This document shows, one piece after another, positions 1 to 8,502 of a DNA stretch of 32,576 nucleotides. This DNA comes from Acidobacteriaceae bacterium (GTDB lineage: Bacteria > Acidobacteriota > Terriglobia > Terriglobales > Acidobacteriaceae), in the NCBI GenBank assembly GCA_027307045.1, contig DAHUXR010000051.1, positions 1 to 32,576 of the forward strand, given 5' to 3'. Position 1 is the first letter of the stretch. Each line of letters starts with the position of its first letter. The translations under genes and the position numbers were made by a program. The notes beneath the pieces were generated by a model. That model was given only the letters and a program-made list of their open reading frames with translations. It had not been told where the DNA came from and did no database searches.

Positions 1-275
1 TGCTTCCTCGCACGCCATGGCTTTAGCTCCTCTTTTCCCGCCTTTTTATCGGACACTAGACACTGCTCCGAATCTGAATAAGGCGAAATTGATCGAGTTT
101 AGTCCATTTTTTATGTGCGAATCAATGGCGAAATAGGACATTGGCCATGTCTGATAAGAATTTACCACTGTAAAGTGATGTAAGCAGCACGGCTGGAAAG
201 ACTTACAAGCGCGCTGTCGTCCGATTCGCAATCGGCTGAGTGCACTCAACTGCGCATTATCAGACGCAGTAATAA

Positions 276-897
276 CTAGCCGCGATCTTGGACATGTACC
301 GCAACTTTTTCTCCATGCTCGTGTGGCGCAGAAGCACTCCTGCATGCCGTAGCAAAGGGGGGATTCGGTGGCCTACGGGGTGGAGCAGACCTTAAGGCCT
401 GCGGGAAAGCCGACAAAGAAACCGGCTTTAGCCGCTGAGGTACTGAATCCAGGCTACCTCTAAATGAAGGATGGGCCGAGCTGTATGGATACTCCTCCGC
501 CGTCCGGACCAAGCGCCGCCTTACCGGATTCTGCCAGATGTAGTCTTTGTACTTTGCATACTCAAGCGAGTCTCTTACTCGACGATCGGCGAAGCTGGGC
601 TGCCAGACATCTCTCTTGGCTTTTCAGGTTTTTGTTGAGTTGAAAAGAGAAGCCGCCTTTCACCAACTGCATTGCCCTCTCCAGAGTGATTCCAGTAGGC
701 GACAGGATCAGGTGAAAATGGTCCCGCATCACAACAAACTCATGCAGGAGATACTTCTTCTGCTCCCGGTAACCGAGCATGTTTTCTATGAACAGTCGCG
801 CAATTTTCTCAACCTGAAACAGGTCTCTCCTCGGCTCCACATTTGCGGTGACAAAGTATGTGGACTCGCTTGTTCTCCCTCGATGAGGAATTGTCAA
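276..897 (-). pseudogene. Frameshifted REP-associated tyrosine transposase (RAYT, IS200-like)
   Basis: Family role: RAYTs are single-copy relatives of IS200/IS605 Y1 transposases that nick and join DNA at REP palindromes. The 5' part (897 down to about 620, TTG start) carries the start of the fold and the metal-binding motif HFHLILSP. It runs into a stop at 562. Switching by one base near 610-622 restores the expected continuation DVWQPSFADRRVRDSLEY, then YIWQNPVRR and EEYPYSSAHPSF, read on to a stop at 276. A single-base indel therefore splits an otherwise recognisable gene. The last roughly 50 residues are read-through into the flanking REP element. REP palindromes lie on both sides in opposite orientation, as is normal for RAYT loci. 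A sequencing error is the alternative to true inactivation. Family assignment is firm; inactivation is likely. Confidence 0.85.
376..441 (-). repeat. REP-like palindromic element, RAYT 3' side
   Basis: Read on the minus strand, this segment holds two short hairpins, CGGCTAAAGCCG and GCAGGCCTTAAGGTCTGC, followed by TGCTCCACCCCG. The copy at 903-968 carries the same pair in opposite orientation. This inverted pair around a RAYT is the classical REP arrangement. The element overlaps the read-through 3' end of the transposase pseudogene. Confidence 0.7.
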
Positions 898-902
898 AAG
901 TC

Positions 903-968
903 ACCTCAGCGGCTGAAGCCGTCCAAGTACCTGATCTTACCGCAGGACTGAAGTCCTGCTCCACCCCG
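903..968 (+). repeat. REP-like palindromic element, RAYT 5' side
   Basis: Contains CGGCTGAAGCCG and the perfect hairpin GCAGGACTGAAGTCCTGC, followed by TGCTCCACCCCG. It mirrors the element at 376-441 on the other strand. It begins a few bases upstream of the RAYT start and is a likely recognition substrate for that transposase family. Confidence 0.7.
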
Positions 969-1011
969 CGAACCTACGCAAAACTGAACCCACTTCTGCA
1001 ATCCACCCTCC

Positions 1012-1080
1012 GCCGCTGAAGTACCGGATCCAGATTGCCCTGAAATGAAGGATGCGCCGAGCTGTATGGCTACTCCTCAG
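1012..1080 (-). pseudogene. Remnant of a second RAYT 3' end
   Basis: This segment is a diverged direct repeat of about 432-498, the end of the RAYT gene. Translated on the minus strand it gives EE*PYSSAHPSFQGNLDPV, matching EEYPYSSAHPSFRGSLDSV of the intact region but with a stop in place of the first Tyr. Nothing of the N-terminal catalytic part is present. It is either a duplication of the transposase tail or the scar of an older RAYT copy. Confidence 0.7.
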
Positions 1081-1157
1081 GACGCCCGCCGTCGACTCAA
1101 AACATGAAACGTTCGCGCTCCCAGTGTCACCAGACAGAATAGAGGGGAGAAAAGACT

Positions 1158-1373
1158 ATGGCGAACGTTTACGTAGAAGCCCGTCCCAAGGGCCGTGATG
1201 GGACGCCCATTCACGATTATGTGGTCGAAGACCATGCGGACCACGAGCTGGGCACTTTCAAAACTCAGAAAGAAGCAATCGATTGGGCGAAGAAGAATAA
1301 TCACCATCCCCTTGTCGCTCGCGTCCGGCACCTGAATGACAAAAAGATTCCTGATCATTGGCGGGCAGCCTAA
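1158..1373 (+). CDS. Small conserved hypothetical protein (DUF2188-like)
   Basis: A 71-residue ORF with a good ribosome binding site (GAGGGGA about 9 bases before ATG). The sequence is highly charged, with a central TFKTQKEAIDWAKKN helix and a basic tail ending IPDHWRAA. The alternation of a short strand, a 'T..EAI..A' helix and another strand resembles DUF2188-type small proteins, but I cannot confirm membership without a profile search. There is no signal peptide or membrane segment, so it is presumably cytosolic. It stands alone between the RAYT region and a palindromic intergenic stretch. Function unknown. Confidence 0.7.
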   Translation: MANVYVEARPKGRDGTPIHDYVVEDHADHELGTFKTQKEAIDWAKKNNHHPLVARVRHLNDKKIPDHWRAA

Positions 1374-1714
1374 CGCGGACTGCCAGGTGCCTAATCCTTT
1401 CGCATAAATTGCCTTCCTCACTTCCGCGAAAGAGGGGATTCGGTTCGCTATTCCTCACGCGCTTCGGTCCACGAGACAAGTGTCAGGGCGCGACTTTAGC
1501 GTTCTGCCTGAGCGAAGCGATGGCTGCGGAGTCGTGCCGTAAAGTCGGTTGAAAAATTATCCCTTGCGCCGCGGGCCCGGGGCCCAGCAAGCCCGTTTTT
1601 GGCTCGGTCGGGTGGAGATCGTGCCGCAAAGCGTATGACTAATCCCTTCACGCGGCACGGTATCTATTTCCCGCCCTCCACAAACATCGCAAAGGACACG
1701 ACAGGAAACTTGCC
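1374..1714. other. Gene-free stretch with palindromic repeats
   Basis: No convincing gene. It holds an inverted repeat with arms CGACTTTA at 1491-1498 and TAAAGTCG at 1540-1547, typical of dispersed acidobacterial intergenic palindromes. A GC-rich hairpin, GGGCCCGGGGCCC, lies near 1567-1580 and is followed by CCCGTTTTT. That hairpin could work as a terminator for plus-strand transcripts, but it lies about 200 bases beyond the nearest plus-strand gene. Confidence 0.45.
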
Positions 1715-2479
1715 CTACAACATTCGCGCGAGCGCTTCCACGGTCTCTCCATACTGCGCCGGCATTTCCTCAACTTGCGTTGATATGATCGATTGAGGGA
1801 GTTTCTCCTCACCCCAAAAAACGCCCAACCACCACGCCATTGTCAGGAACTCGGCGGCCATGGAAACCTGGTTGGCAATGAGCGCCACAGTCAGAGAGAA
1901 CCGTGCCGTGACGAAAATACAGACAACTGAAGCGGTAAGATAAAAAACGAACCCCATGGCAATTCCCGCAACTCGCGGACGCCAGATGAACCCCAGGGAC
2001 CGCGAATAGATGCATAGTATGCAGAATGTGGCCCACAGCCCCAGATTCATAACCTCCTGCACGGTCGTAACCATTCTGATCAAGAGGCCGCCGTTTCTCG
2101 CCGCGAATAGACTTCCGATCATAATGGACATGGCCACCGAGACCGAAATGATGATCGCCACGTGCCGCCGCCCCCACGCGAAAAGACCAATTCTCGGGTC
2201 AAAGATCTTGTAATACAGCTCAAGAGCAACCGCAAACCCGATAAGGTTCAAGAGGATCATTACCCCATAGTTGGTGTAGAAGAAAGGCATGATTGGTCCA
2301 AAGCAGCCAAGGAGCAGACCAGCCAATCCCCCGACGCCTTGCCATGTCAAATAGAGGCTCATGACCGGATAACGCTTCCAGGCGTCCCAGCGAAGAAGCA
2401 TGATGGCAAGAAAAAACTCAAGGGCCGTGATCCCGATATACAGGATGCGTGAATAGAGAGGAAGCATGTGAAAAAACAT
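1715..2479 (-). CDS. Seven-helix integral membrane protein of unknown function
   Basis: A 254-residue protein dominated by about seven hydrophobic segments (roughly residues 11-30, 43-63, 68-90, 105-125, 135-160, 170-190 and 200-225), with charged loops between them and a soluble acidic C-terminal tail. The ATG at 2479 is preceded by AAGAGGT at good spacing, so the MFFHMLPL start is preferred over the internal Met. I see no transporter signature, kinase domain or metal motif. Similar short 7-TM proteins of unknown role are frequent in acidobacterial genomes. It lies 77 bases downstream of the small Cys-rich peptide gene on the same strand and may be co-transcribed with it. Confidence 0.75.
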   Translation of the reverse strand: MFFHMLPLYSRILYIGITALEFFLAIMLLRWDAWKRYPVMSLYLTWQGVGGLAGLLLGCFGPIMPFFYTNYGVMILLNLIGFAVALELYYKIFDPRIGLFAWGRRHVAIIISVSVAMSIMIGSLFAARNGGLLIRMVTTVQEVMNLGLWATFCILCIYSRSLGFIWRPRVAGIAMGFVFYLTASVVCIFVTARFSLTVALIANQVSMAAEFLTMAWWLGVFWGEEKLPQSIISTQVEEMPAQYGETVEALARML

Positions 2480-2556
2480 ACGGCTGACCTCTTGCGTTAA
2501 ATTGGTACGGCGCCGCCCTTATGATACCTTGGCCCGTCGCTTTATGACCTGTGCGT

Positions 2557-2697
2557 TTAGCCGGGGGGACAAAGCGGCGGACACACGGCGCAGCAATCTG
2601 CTGCCCTGATCGTTGCTGAACTCACCGGCCTTGCTTCGCCAGCTGTTATCGCGGTCAGCAGCACGCAGGAAATTATCACAATGCGCGCCATCTTCAT
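2557..2697 (-). CDS. 46-aa exported Cys/Pro-rich peptide
   Basis: A short ORF, ATG to TAA, with GGAG seven bases upstream of the ATG. The N-terminus MKMARIVIISCVLLTAITAG has the shape of a signal peptide (basic start, hydrophobic core), with a plausible signal peptidase I site after GEA near residue 22. The predicted mature part is about 24 residues and ends ADCCAVCPPLCPPG: four cysteines and five prolines in the last 14 residues. Spacing C-C-x2-C-x3-C could form disulfides or bind metal. The next gene downstream on the strand is the 7-TM protein. An overlapping frame gives a 63-aa ORF without protein character. No family recognised. Coding status rests on the ribosome binding site, signal peptide and Cys pattern. 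Confidence 0.6.
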   Translation of the reverse strand: MKMARIVIISCVLLTAITAGEARPVSSATIRAADCCAVCPPLCPPG

Positions 2698-3147
2698 GCG
2701 AAAACTCCATGACGCCCGAACGGCTATGGCGTCAATCTAGCAGCTGGCTAACATTGTGTTCGCATCTAATCTACCAAGTTATGGTTTTGGAAACCACGAG
2801 CGTCAGCTACAAAATAATCAGGTGTTCCCATTTCGGAACTGTGTCTCATCCCGCTTGGAAAACGAGTCATTCGCCGGGAATCGTTTGCAGCCCGGTTCTA
2901 TAAACGGGAATGATAAGAGAATGTTTTTTTCCGAGCCGGAGGAGATTGTGGGTTCTTGTCGTTCAACCCTTTCGCCAGGCCAACTGCGGTTTGCAGGCGA
3001 GCATCATCAGCCCAGCCGATGATGTGTTGTTCGGCTCAACGTGCCTTGTGTCGAACTTCCTCGCCTTTCCGAACGCCGGTAAAACCGAATGCGTGGTCGG
3101 TTGCCAAAAGGGGCGCGCAGTCAAGAACTGGCGCTTTTGTGCCAAAC
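2698..3147. other. Gene-free stretch upstream of the Cys-rich peptide
   Basis: About 450 bases with overlapping open frames but no protein-like composition or family motif. One small dyad, CATCATC at 3002-3008 with GATGATG at 3018-3024, is visible. It probably contains the promoter of the small peptide gene, but I cannot point to a confident -35/-10 pair. Confidence 0.4.
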
Positions 3148-3183
3148 AAAAAAGGGGCTGGCGAATGTTGCCATTGCCAGCCC
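3148..3183 (-). terminator. Rho-independent terminator of the MBG protein gene
   Basis: On the minus strand an 8-bp perfect stem (GGGCTGGC with GCCAGCCC, 13-base loop) is followed by C and then six T residues. It lies about 40 bases downstream of the stop of the MBG-domain gene. Confidence 0.85.
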
Positions 3184-3225
3184 ACATATGCTCCCGCCGA
3201 TGCGCGTTATAGTGTGCGCTACACG

Positions 3226-3843
3226 TTAGGGTGTGACGGTCAGAGTTCCTTTGGAGATGGAAACTACATAATTGCTGATTTTGCCCGACCCGTCCTTCAC
3301 GGTGGGAATAATGTCATATGTTCCCGCCGCGCTGCCGGTGGTCGCTGCGCTGTCCTGCGTTGCTGTAATGTCGTCACCGTTCTTGACGCCTTGTACGACG
3401 CCCGTGAAGATGGGGTTTGGCTGGCCAGCGGCGCGCGCCGTGTCATCCGCGCTGACGAGCAGCGGCGCAGCAGTAACCGTAAGGGTTCCGTTGTTGATGA
3501 CCACGGTGTAGTTGCTCAGCTTGCCGTCCGGATCAACCAGGGTAGGAATGATTGCGTAATCTCCTACCGGGCTGGTGGGATCGGCAACCGTGCTGAAAAC
3601 TGCCGTGATGTTGTCACCGGCCCTGAGGCCAGTAAAGGTTGCGGTGAATGCCGGGTTCGGATCGCCATAAAAGCGGCCGGAATTGATCGCGGTCACCACA
3701 AGCGTCGCTGTCTGCGCGTGCGCGGCTACGGAACTAGCCAGCATGGCCAACAGCAGGGCCGTAATGAACACAGTTATTGATTTTGGGCGTGTACTCTTGC
3801 CGGTGGGCAGGAGAGCGGTGGAAGGGTTCTTCAAGGCGTTCAT
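3226..3843 (-). CDS. Secreted protein with two MBG-type repeats
   Basis: A 205-residue protein when started at MNALKN. A long signal peptide (hydrophobic FITALLLAMLASSVAA, cleavage likely after AHA near residue 41) is followed by two tandem beta-rich repeats of about 80 residues. The first contains YGDPNPAFTATFTGL and LSNYTVVINNGTLTVT; the second AAGQPNPIFTGVVQGV and ISNYVVSISKGTLTVT. This is the MBG (bacterial Ig-like/mucin-binding-type) repeat found in large extracellular adhesins, often in many copies. Here there are only two and no anchor, so it is a minimal or truncated member. The frame stays open upstream to a Met at 3948, but the segment before MNALKN lacks protein character. A clear terminator follows. 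Function beyond surface or secreted binding is not predictable. Confidence 0.75.
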   Translation of the reverse strand: MNALKNPSTALLPTGKSTRPKSITVFITALLLAMLASSVAAHAQTATLVVTAINSGRFYGDPNPAFTATFTGLRAGDNITAVFSTVADPTSPVGDYAIIPTLVDPDGKLSNYTVVINNGTLTVTAAPLLVSADDTARAAGQPNPIFTGVVQGVKNGDDITATQDSAATTGSAAGTYDIIPTVKDGSGKISNYVVSISKGTLTVTP

Positions 3844-3955
3844 GTTTTTATTTGTTCTCCCGAGTGTCTCAGCAGAGACGAACAACACGCAATCTTCACG
3901 GCGGACCATGAAGACCACGTTTTCGGCCAGGCCTGAACCAGCCGGCACGAAACTG

Positions 3956-4105
3956 TTGAAGGGATTTTGAGCCCGGAAGGACTGTGCTTACTCAGGTCCC
4001 CTGGCGTGGCCGCCCAACAACGCCGAATACCGGCGTCGCATGGCGCAACCACACCAATGCATACTACTTCGCAAAAAATTGTTTGAAGGGATTGAGCCCG
4101 GAAGG
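3956..4105. repeat. Direct repeat upstream of the MBG gene
   Basis: TTGAAGGGAT-(TT)-TTGAGCCCGGAAGG-type sequence occurs at 3956-3980 and again at 4083-4105, about 127 bases apart, differing only by a two-base indel. Both copies lie in the presumed 5' leader or promoter region of the MBG gene. They could be regulatory or remnants of a duplication. The leader does not match a riboswitch consensus that I know. Confidence 0.5.
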
Positions 4106-4394
4106 ATGCTGCCTCTAGCCCTGAAAATCGTGATGAGCATAACATGGGCCGGAGCAGAATAAGAAAGAACTTAACTTAAAATAACATTAAAATTTCTAAT
4201 AAATCTGACGCTGATAATTAGTGGCCGGTTAACGAAAAAACCAACCTTTCTGATGGTGAAACAGCAATTCGCCGTTTAGTTTTTGAACCAAGAGCCGCGC
4301 ATTTTGGATGGGGAGGCTCACATCCTTGTCATTCCATTGCAGACGGATATTGGAAACTGTTGATTGCTGCGACTCAACATTAGGTTGCAGATGC
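4106..4394. other. AT-rich gene-free stretch
   Basis: No gene seen. Bases about 4160-4220 are conspicuously AT-rich against the surrounding GC-rich sequence, as expected for a promoter region. This probably serves the minus-strand MBG gene, though no consensus promoter is clear. Confidence 0.4.
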
Positions 4395-4421
4395 AAAACC
4401 GCCTGCCATTGCGGCAGGCGG
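4395..4421 (-). terminator. Rho-independent terminator of tig-clpP-clpX
   Basis: A perfect 9-bp stem (CCGCCTGCC with GGCAGGCGG, five-base loop) followed on the minus strand by TTTTGC. It sits 25 bases downstream of the clpX stop codon. Confidence 0.8.
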
Positions 4422-4445
4422 CGTTAAAACGAAAGCGAAGCGGCT

Positions 4446-5714
4446 CTAGCCCGCTTTTTCCATCGCCGGCAAAGATACGTCGCGGCGTTCAACCATTTCC
4501 TTGGTGACTTCAAATTCCTTCACGCGTTTCTGGCTGGGCAGGTGATACATCAAGTCAAGCATCAGCTCTTCCAGGATCATGCGCAGACCGCGTGCGCCCA
4601 CTTTGCGCGCCATGGCTTCACGCGCAATGGCGGCCAGCGATCCATCAGAGAATCGCAGCTTCACGTTCTCAAATTCAAACATGCGCTGGTACTGCTTGAC
4701 GATGGCGTTGCGCGGGCGGGTTAGGATTTCGATGAGCGCGGCTTCGTCCAGATCATTGAGAATGCCGACGACAGGCAGGCGGCCGACGAATTCAGGAATC
4801 AGTCCGAAGCGGACCAGGTCCTGGGGCTCGGCTTTTTGCAGCAATTCAGTGTCACGCTTGCTGGCTTCAGTAAACTCTTTTTCTTTTTGCTCACTGGTGC
4901 GGAAGCCCATGGATTTTTTGCCGATGCGCCGGGCCACGATCTTTTCCAGCCCAACGAACGCGCCGCCGCAGATAAAGAGAATGTTGGTGGTATCGACGGG
5001 CGTAAATTCCTGGTGCGGATGCTTGCGTCCGCCCTGCGGAGGAACGTTGGCCACGGTACCCTCAAGGATCTTGAGCAGCGCCTGCTGCACGCCTTCACCG
5101 CTTACGTCGCGCGTGATGGAGGGGTTTTCGTCCTTGCGTCCGATCTTGTCGATTTCGTCGATATAGATGATGCCGGTCTGCGCGCGGCCTACGTCGCCAT
5201 CGGCAGCTTGCAACAGTTTCAAAACGATATTCTCAACGTCCTCGCCCACATAGCCGGCTTCAGTGAGAGTGGTGGCGTCAACGATGGCAAAAGGCACATC
5301 GAGCATGCGGGCCAGCGTTTGGGCCAGCAGCGTTTTGCCGGTGCCGGTGGGGCCGATGAGCATGATGTTGGATTTCGTCAGCTCCACTTCGCCGGACTTG
5401 GTGCGGTTCATGTGGATCCGCTTGTAATGGTTGTAAACCGCCACGGAAAGCTTTTTCTTGGTCTGGTCCTGCCCGATGACGTATTCATCCAGGAATGTTT
5501 TGACTTCTTGCGGCTTGGGCAGATGGTTGGGAGCGGCGGCGGCATGCGATTCCGTGCGGTCGTCTTCCAGAATGGAGTTGCAGACGGCAACGCACTCATC
5601 GCAGATGTAAGCCCGGGGATAGTCGCTGGGTGACGAGATGAGCTTGGCAACGGCGTCCTGCGATTTATGGCAGAACGAGCAACGAAGAGTTTCTTCGGGC
5701 GTCCTCGGCTTCAC
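4446..5714 (-). CDS. clpX: ATP-dependent Clp protease ATP-binding subunit ClpX
   Basis: A 422-residue AAA+ unfoldase, the usual ClpX length. It recognises, unfolds and threads substrates into the ClpP chamber in the cytoplasm. The N-terminal zinc-binding domain has the four cysteines CSFC (12, 15) and CDEC (38, 41). The AAA+ module shows Walker A GPTGTGKT, Walker [11 protein letters not shown], the pore-loop region around GYVGEDVEN and a sensor/arginine region near GARGLR. The [13 protein letters not shown] block is typical of ClpX. The start codon is GTG, backed by AAGGAG eight bases upstream. It is last in tig-clpP-clpX, 69 bases after clpP, and is followed by a terminator. The C-terminus is short and ends soon after the small domain. 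Confidence 0.98.
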   Translation of the reverse strand: MKPRTPEETLRCSFCHKSQDAVAKLISSPSDYPRAYICDECVAVCNSILEDDRTESHAAAAPNHLPKPQEVKTFLDEYVIGQDQTKKKLSVAVYNHYKRIHMNRTKSGEVELTKSNIMLIGPTGTGKTLLAQTLARMLDVPFAIVDATTLTEAGYVGEDVENIVLKLLQAADGDVGRAQTGIIYIDEIDKIGRKDENPSITRDVSGEGVQQALLKILEGTVANVPPQGGRKHPHQEFTPVDTTNILFICGGAFVGLEKIVARRIGKKSMGFRTSEQKEKEFTEASKRDTELLQKAEPQDLVRFGLIPEFVGRLPVVGILNDLDEAALIEILTRPRNAIVKQYQRMFEFENVKLRFSDGSLAAIAREAMARKVGARGLRMILEELMLDLMYHLPSQKRVKEFEVTKEMVERRDVSLPAMEKAG

Positions 5715-5783
5715 AATCTTGCTCCTTGGTTCAGTCGGGCCTTATATCTGGCCAGCGGCCCATCTGACCTCACTGCTTTGACA

Positions 5784-6371
5784 TCACTTATGCTTATAAA
5801 TGATGTCGTCGATGATTCCGTATTCTTTGGATTGCTGTGCATTCATTATAAAGTCACGCTCAACGTCTTTTTCCACCTTTTCCAGCTTCTGGCCGGAGTG
5901 CTTGGCAATGAGCTGGCTGGTGATTTCACGCATCCGCAGAATCTCTCTAGCATGTATATCAATATCCGTGGCCTGGCCGCTAAGGCCAGACATCAAGGGT
6001 TGATGAATAAGAATCCTAGAAGTGGGTAGGGCGAAACGCTTATTCGGGGCACCAGCGCAAAGTAACAAAGCCGCCATGCTGGCCGCCTGGCCGCAGCAGA
6101 TCGTCATCACGTCCGGACGCACGAACTGCATGGTGTCATAGATTGCCATGCCCGCCGTGATCGATCCGCCGGGGGAGTTGATGTAAAGCTGGATGTCCTT
6201 TTCCGGGTCTTCCGCCTCAAGGAACAGCAGTTGCGCGATCACCAGGTTGGCGATCGTGTCATCAATCGGCGTGCCAATAAAAATGATGTTGTCGCGCAGC
6301 AGCCGCGAATAAATGTCATAAGCGCGTTCTCCGCGGCTGGTCTGCTCTACTACCATCGGTACGAGTGCCAT
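5784..6371 (-). CDS. clpP: ATP-dependent Clp protease proteolytic subunit ClpP
   Basis: A 195-residue serine peptidase that forms the tetradecameric barrel paired with ClpX. Catalytic Ser98 lies in CGQAASMA, His123 in LIHQPL and the Asp (about 173) in [15 protein letters not shown], so the triad is complete. The [19 protein letters not shown] block, which forms the oxyanion-hole region, is canonical. GQAASMAA replaces the commoner GQAASMGA. The start [20 protein letters not shown] fits the usual N-terminus with a short or absent propeptide. It lies between tig (47-base gap) and clpX (69-base gap), the conserved order in many bacteria. Confidence 0.98.
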   Translation of the reverse strand: MALVPMVVEQTSRGERAYDIYSRLLRDNIIFIGTPIDDTIANLVIAQLLFLEAEDPEKDIQLYINSPGGSITAGMAIYDTMQFVRPDVMTICCGQAASMAALLLCAGAPNKRFALPTSRILIHQPLMSGLSGQATDIDIHAREILRMREITSQLIAKHSGQKLEKVEKDVERDFIMNAQQSKEYGIIDDIIYKHK

Positions 6372-6418
6372 AAAATCGCTTGTCCTTCCATCACAAAGCC
6401 GGGCTTGCCCGGCAAAAA

Positions 6419-7933
6419 CTAATTTGAGTTCGAATACAGCAAGTTTAACGCTTTTTCGCTTCGCATGCGGTCGCGTAAACGCTCCACGGCATTATCTTCC
6501 GTGAGACGCTTCCGTACTTCCTCAACCGGCTGCTGCATCTGCGCCGCCATGGCCTCGATTTCGGTATTCAGCTCTTCATCGCTCACCTGGATATTTTCCT
6601 TGATGGCGATCTTGGCCAGCAGCACGCTCGACTTTACTTCTTTCGTCGCGAATTCCTCTTGCCCGGCGCGCAGCCGGCCAAAGTCCATGCGACGCATGTC
6701 TTCCGTCTTCATGCCCTGCGCCGCCAGCGCGCGCAGCCCGCGCTCCAGCCGCAGATCAATCTGGTGTTCCACCATCGACCGCGGAACAGGGAAGTCATGC
6801 TTGGCGATCAGTTCTTCAACCAGCTTGTCTTTGGCCTCATGCTCAACTTTATGTTTCAGCTCATGCTCCATGTTTTCCCGGAAGCGCTGCTTCAGGTCGC
6901 CAAGGTTCTGGAAGTCCGGGCTGAGTTCTTTGGCAAAATCGTCATTCAGCTCCGGCAGCGTCTTCTTCTTAATGGCGTTGACCTTTACCTTGTAGTCAAA
7001 AACCATGCCGGCCAGGCGCTTGTCATAAAAATCTTCAGGGTAAGACACCTCAAAGCTGCGTTCTTCACCCGCCTTGGCGCCCGCCAGGTTCTTGGTAAAT
7101 TCCGGAATGGTGTTGGCCCCGCCGATTTCCACCAGGACCTCTTCCATCTGCACCGGCTGTGCGGCGGCATCTTTCTGTTCTGCGCTTTCAGCGGGCTTTG
7201 CTTCATCTGACTTCGCTTCAGCGTCCCTTGCTTCAGCGGCTTCGGGTTCGTCGTCGGCAAGGTTTTTGGGCCGCGCCTCGAATGACACCTGAACGAACTC
7301 GCCATTTTCCGCGCCGCGCTCTTCGTCCACCGGATCAAAGCTGGCCTGTTTTTCCTGCAGCAGCTTTATTTCGTGATCAATCTGCTCGTCGGTAACGGTC
7401 ACGTCCGGCTTCTCAACCTTGATGGCTTTGTAGTCGCCCAGTTCGAATTCCGGCAGCACCTCAAATGCGGCCTTGAACTTGATGGGCTCGCCCGGCGTAA
7501 ATTCCAGTCCATATATATGAGGTTGGGATACAGGCCTGAACCCGCCCTTGACCACGGCTTCACGGAAATATTGCGGCACCAGGTGCTCTACCACGTCACT
7601 GGTTATTTCGCTGGAAAAGCGGTTCCGCACCATGCTGGCTGGGACCTTGCCCTTGCGGAAGCCCGGGATGCGGGCCTGTTTGGAATACTGCTGCACCAGC
7701 GTTTCCTGATGCTTGGCCACCACGTCGGCGGGGATCTCTATGCTGATCTCGCGCTTGCAGGCCGGATCCATCGGCGGAGGTCCCGCGGGATGCGTGTGGC
7801 CGGGCTCGCCATGACCATGATCGTGCTGGCCTTCAAGTGCCTGCCCTTCAATGGGTTGGGCCTCTTCTGGCTGCTGCTCAGAGGAAGGGTTCTCGGGATT
7901 GTCGACTGCGTTGCGTTCTGCTGCATTATCCAA
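6419..7933 (-). CDS. tig: Trigger factor, ribosome-associated chaperone
   Basis: A 504-residue protein, longer than the usual 430-450. Trigger factor binds at the ribosomal exit tunnel and shields nascent chains. The ribosome-binding signature GFRKGKVP is at residues 91-98, so the first 55 residues are an extra extension: acidic, proline- and Gln-rich, with a His cluster ([14 protein letters not shown]). The middle PPIase-like domain carries an insertion of about 40 residues (222-262) rich in Glu, Ala, Lys and Asp. The C-terminal chaperone arms follow ([12 protein letters not shown], then [15 protein letters not shown]). AAGGA about ten bases upstream supports the ATG at 7933. It is the first gene of tig-clpP-clpX. 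The extension could bind metal, but that is inference from composition. Confidence 0.95.
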   Translation of the reverse strand: MDNAAERNAVDNPENPSSEQQPEEAQPIEGQALEGQHDHGHGEPGHTHPAGPPPMDPACKREISIEIPADVVAKHQETLVQQYSKQARIPGFRKGKVPASMVRNRFSSEITSDVVEHLVPQYFREAVVKGGFRPVSQPHIYGLEFTPGEPIKFKAAFEVLPEFELGDYKAIKVEKPDVTVTDEQIDHEIKLLQEKQASFDPVDEERGAENGEFVQVSFEARPKNLADDEPEAAEARDAEAKSDEAKPAESAEQKDAAAQPVQMEEVLVEIGGANTIPEFTKNLAGAKAGEERSFEVSYPEDFYDKRLAGMVFDYKVKVNAIKKKTLPELNDDFAKELSPDFQNLGDLKQRFRENMEHELKHKVEHEAKDKLVEELIAKHDFPVPRSMVEHQIDLRLERGLRALAAQGMKTEDMRRMDFGRLRAGQEEFATKEVKSSVLLAKIAIKENIQVSDEELNTEIEAMAAQMQQPVEEVRKRLTEDNAVERLRDRMRSEKALNLLYSNSN

Positions 7934-7983
7934 GTGATTTCCTTATCCGGTGCCGCCGTTGTTGCTTGTGCTGAAAGACGCGG

Positions 7984-8014
7984 AAAAATTGGGGATTTCC
8001 GGCACGTACCCCAA
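7984..8014 (-). terminator. Possible terminator between the response regulator and tig
   Basis: Minus-strand TTGGGG and CCCCAA form a 6-bp stem with a 14-base loop, followed immediately by a run of five T. It lies 138 bases after the response-regulator stop and about 50 bases before the tig start. The stem is short, so this is tentative. Confidence 0.4.
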
Positions 8015-8151
8015 ACAATCAGTTTAAGAGACGTTGCGGTAGGGGTCAAATTCACTCAGGAACCATTATCCGCGCCAAGAGCGATTCACGGCAGTGACGG
8101 TGGTCACGTCGAGCCACTCCTGCTGAAGCGGGACTCAGGCGCGACGTCCGG

Positions 8152-8502
8152 CTAGTTCTTCAGTTTCTCCAGCAGCTTTTCAGGGTTGATCGGTTTGGGC
8201 AGAATTTCAAATTTATAGCCTTCAGCCTGGGCTTTGGCCAGCAGGTCAAGGCCGGCTGTCTGTCCGGAGAAGAGAATGATGCGGCAGTTGGGAAGCGACT
8301 GCATGATTGCTTTGGCTGTCTCAATTCCGTTCATGCCAGGCATGATTACATCACTGATAACGGCGTCCGGAAGGACCATCCTGGCCCATTTGATGGCGGA
8401 TTCGCCATGCGATACCGCCAGCGCGTCGTGGCCTTCGCCTTCAAGAATGTTGACCAGCGTATCTGCGATGATGGGCTCGTCGTCCACAACAATGATCTTC
8501 AC
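8152..8502 (-). CDS. Single-domain response regulator (receiver only)
   Basis: A 116-residue CheY-like receiver with no output domain. The acidic pocket (Asp7, Asp8 in VVDDEP), phospho-acceptor Asp51 (AVISDVIMPGMNG), the switch position in ILFSGQ and the conserved Lys103 (LPKP) are all present. The start codon is GTG and its first G is the last base of the histidine kinase stop codon (TAGTG), so translation of the pair is probably coupled. It is presumably phosphorylated by that kinase and acts by protein-protein contact or in a phosphorelay. The target is not evident from the neighbours. Confidence 0.93.
   Translation of the reverse strand: MKIIVVDDEPIIADTLVNILEGEGHDALAVSHGESAIKWARMVLPDAVISDVIMPGMNGIETAKAIMQSLPNCRIILFSGQTAGLDLLAKAQAEGYKFEILPKPINPEKLLEKLKN

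Noticed and set aside
1599..1796. 65-residue plus-strand frame
   Set aside because: Overlaps the end of the 7-TM gene on the other strand and has no ribosome binding site or protein-like composition.
2956..3780. 274-residue open frame on the plus strand
   Set aside because: It lies antisense to the MBG gene and its terminator, with Arg/Cys-rich composition typical of a shadow frame and no family motif.
3840..4145. 101-residue minus-strand frame upstream of the MBG gene
   Set aside because: Cys/Ser-rich, no motif, and covers the direct repeats; better explained as leader or promoter DNA.
3844..4150. Possible c-di-GMP or other riboswitch in the MBG leader
   Set aside because: I compared the leader with the conserved GEMM and other known cores and found no match; only the direct repeat is supported.
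4836..5633. 265-residue open frame antisense to clpX
   Set aside because: It is a shadow of the clpX coding sequence with no ribosome binding site or recognisable domain.
7373..8155. 260-residue plus-strand frame over tig and its upstream region
   Set aside because: Mostly antisense to tig; composition follows the opposite strand's codon pattern.
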